From assembly GCA_005792805.1 (NCBI GenBank), contig SXQV01000151.1, positions 1 to 15,212 of the forward strand: a DNA stretch of 15,212 nt. Direction: 5' to 3'. The DNA comes from Methylococcaceae bacterium (GTDB taxonomy: Bacteria; Pseudomonadota; Gammaproteobacteria; Methylococcales; Methylococcaceae). A model generated the notes under the pieces. It was not told the DNA's origin and made no database searches. It was given only the letters and a program-made list of their open reading frames with translations. Shown one piece after another: positions 14,864 to 15,212 of this stretch. The position numbers and the translations under genes are program-made. Each line of letters opens with the position of its first letter. The stretch's first letter is position 1.

Positions 14864-15212
14864 ATGAACATCCTCCTTTGTACCCTTGGTGCCTCCTGGG
14901 CCGTCATTCCCGAAGTTTTTGGGTTTGTGGCTCCCGAGGTGCTTGATCTCTACGCGCATCATCCGCAGCGCAGCACACTGGATGAGTTGCGCCGGGCATC
15001 CGCGCTGGCGGCCCCGAATGAACTATGGATTTGCACGACAGAAGGCGAGAAAACACTCAGTTCACTGAAAAATCTCCGCGAATGGTGGCAGGGAATCGGC
15101 GCTCCCATGCCTCTGCGGGTGTGGCGGGCCGCCGGCACGAATGAACTCGCCACGCAGGAGGAATGCGCCCACATCCGCGAACTTACGCTGCGCGTCGCCC
15201 TGCTCGCCAGCG
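14864..15212 (+). CDS. CARF-like CRISPR-associated protein (partial, runs off the right edge)
   Basis: The first 116 codons of a plus-strand gene begin ten bases after the cmr6 stop. The start MNILLCTLGASWAVIPEV resembles the first strand and loop of CARF-type CRISPR proteins. It is followed by LAAPNELWICTTEG (48-61) and by IRELTLRVALLAS at the edge. I recognise this as a Csx/Csm6-like accessory family found beside cmr genes, but cannot assign a subfamily. The part that would carry a second CARF motif (of AGGRKT type) and any effector domain lies beyond the window. No clear ribosome binding site is present. It would be a second cyclic-oligoadenylate responsive protein in this locus. Confidence 0.68.
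   Translation, partial: MNILLCTLGASWAVIPEVFGFVAPEVLDLYAHHPQRSTLDELRRASALAAPNELWICTTEGEKTLSSLKNLREWWQGIGAPMPLRVWRAAGTNELATQEECAHIRELTLRVALLAS

Noticed and set aside
14243..14962. Minus-strand ORF of 239 codons
   Set aside because: It is the shadow of the C-terminal part of cmr6 and the start of the CARF-like gene.
2570..15212. CRISPR repeat-spacer array and cas1/cas2 adaptation genes
   Set aside because: No set of regularly spaced repeats of 25-40 bases and no Cas1 or Cas2 reading frame was found; they must lie outside the window if present.

Overview
The window is GC-rich and reads as the chromosome of a gammaproteobacterium. The basis is the accA sequence and the style of the type III CRISPR genes; a genus cannot be fixed from this sequence alone. 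It has two parts: a housekeeping left flank (about 1-2570) and a type III CRISPR-Cas region that runs off the right edge (about 2670-15212).

Left flank. On the minus strand are the N-terminal two thirds of accA (acetyl-CoA carboxylase carboxyltransferase alpha) and, upstream of it, a dienelactone-hydrolase family gene. Divergent from these is a plus-strand ZIP-family metal transporter. The next gene downstream, about 100 bases on, is the first CRISPR gene.

CRISPR region. Seven plus-strand genes make an apparently complete type III-A (Csm) set: cas6, a CARF-domain Csm6/NE0113-family gene, cas10/csm1, csm2, csm3, csm4 and csm5. Cas10 keeps both the HD motif and the GGDD cyclase motif. This predicts cyclic-oligoadenylate signalling, which the CARF protein would sense or degrade. 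The genes are tightly packed, with ATGA overlaps at csm6/cas10 and csm4/csm5. A VapB-like/VapC toxin-antitoxin pair is threaded between csm3 and csm4, and its toxin stop lies one base before the csm4 start.

Downstream of csm5 lies a decayed type III-B (Cmr) module. One 80-codon ORF joins the start of Cmr4 in frame to the end of Cmr5. A cmr6 gene has lost its middle and shifted frame. After it comes the start of a second CARF-like gene, cut by the window edge. Two more PIN toxin-antitoxin operons of different families (Phd-PIN and RHH-PIN) sit on the minus strand between these relics. Thus three unrelated PIN toxin systems are interleaved with one intact and one relic type III system inside about 5 kb.

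The most notable observations are the deletion-derived cmr4-cmr5 chimera, the broken cmr6, a matching C-terminal extension on Csm5 and Cmr6, the apparent loss of zinc-ribbon cysteines in Cas10, and the density of PIN toxin-antitoxin modules. No CRISPR array, cas1 or cas2 is visible in the window.
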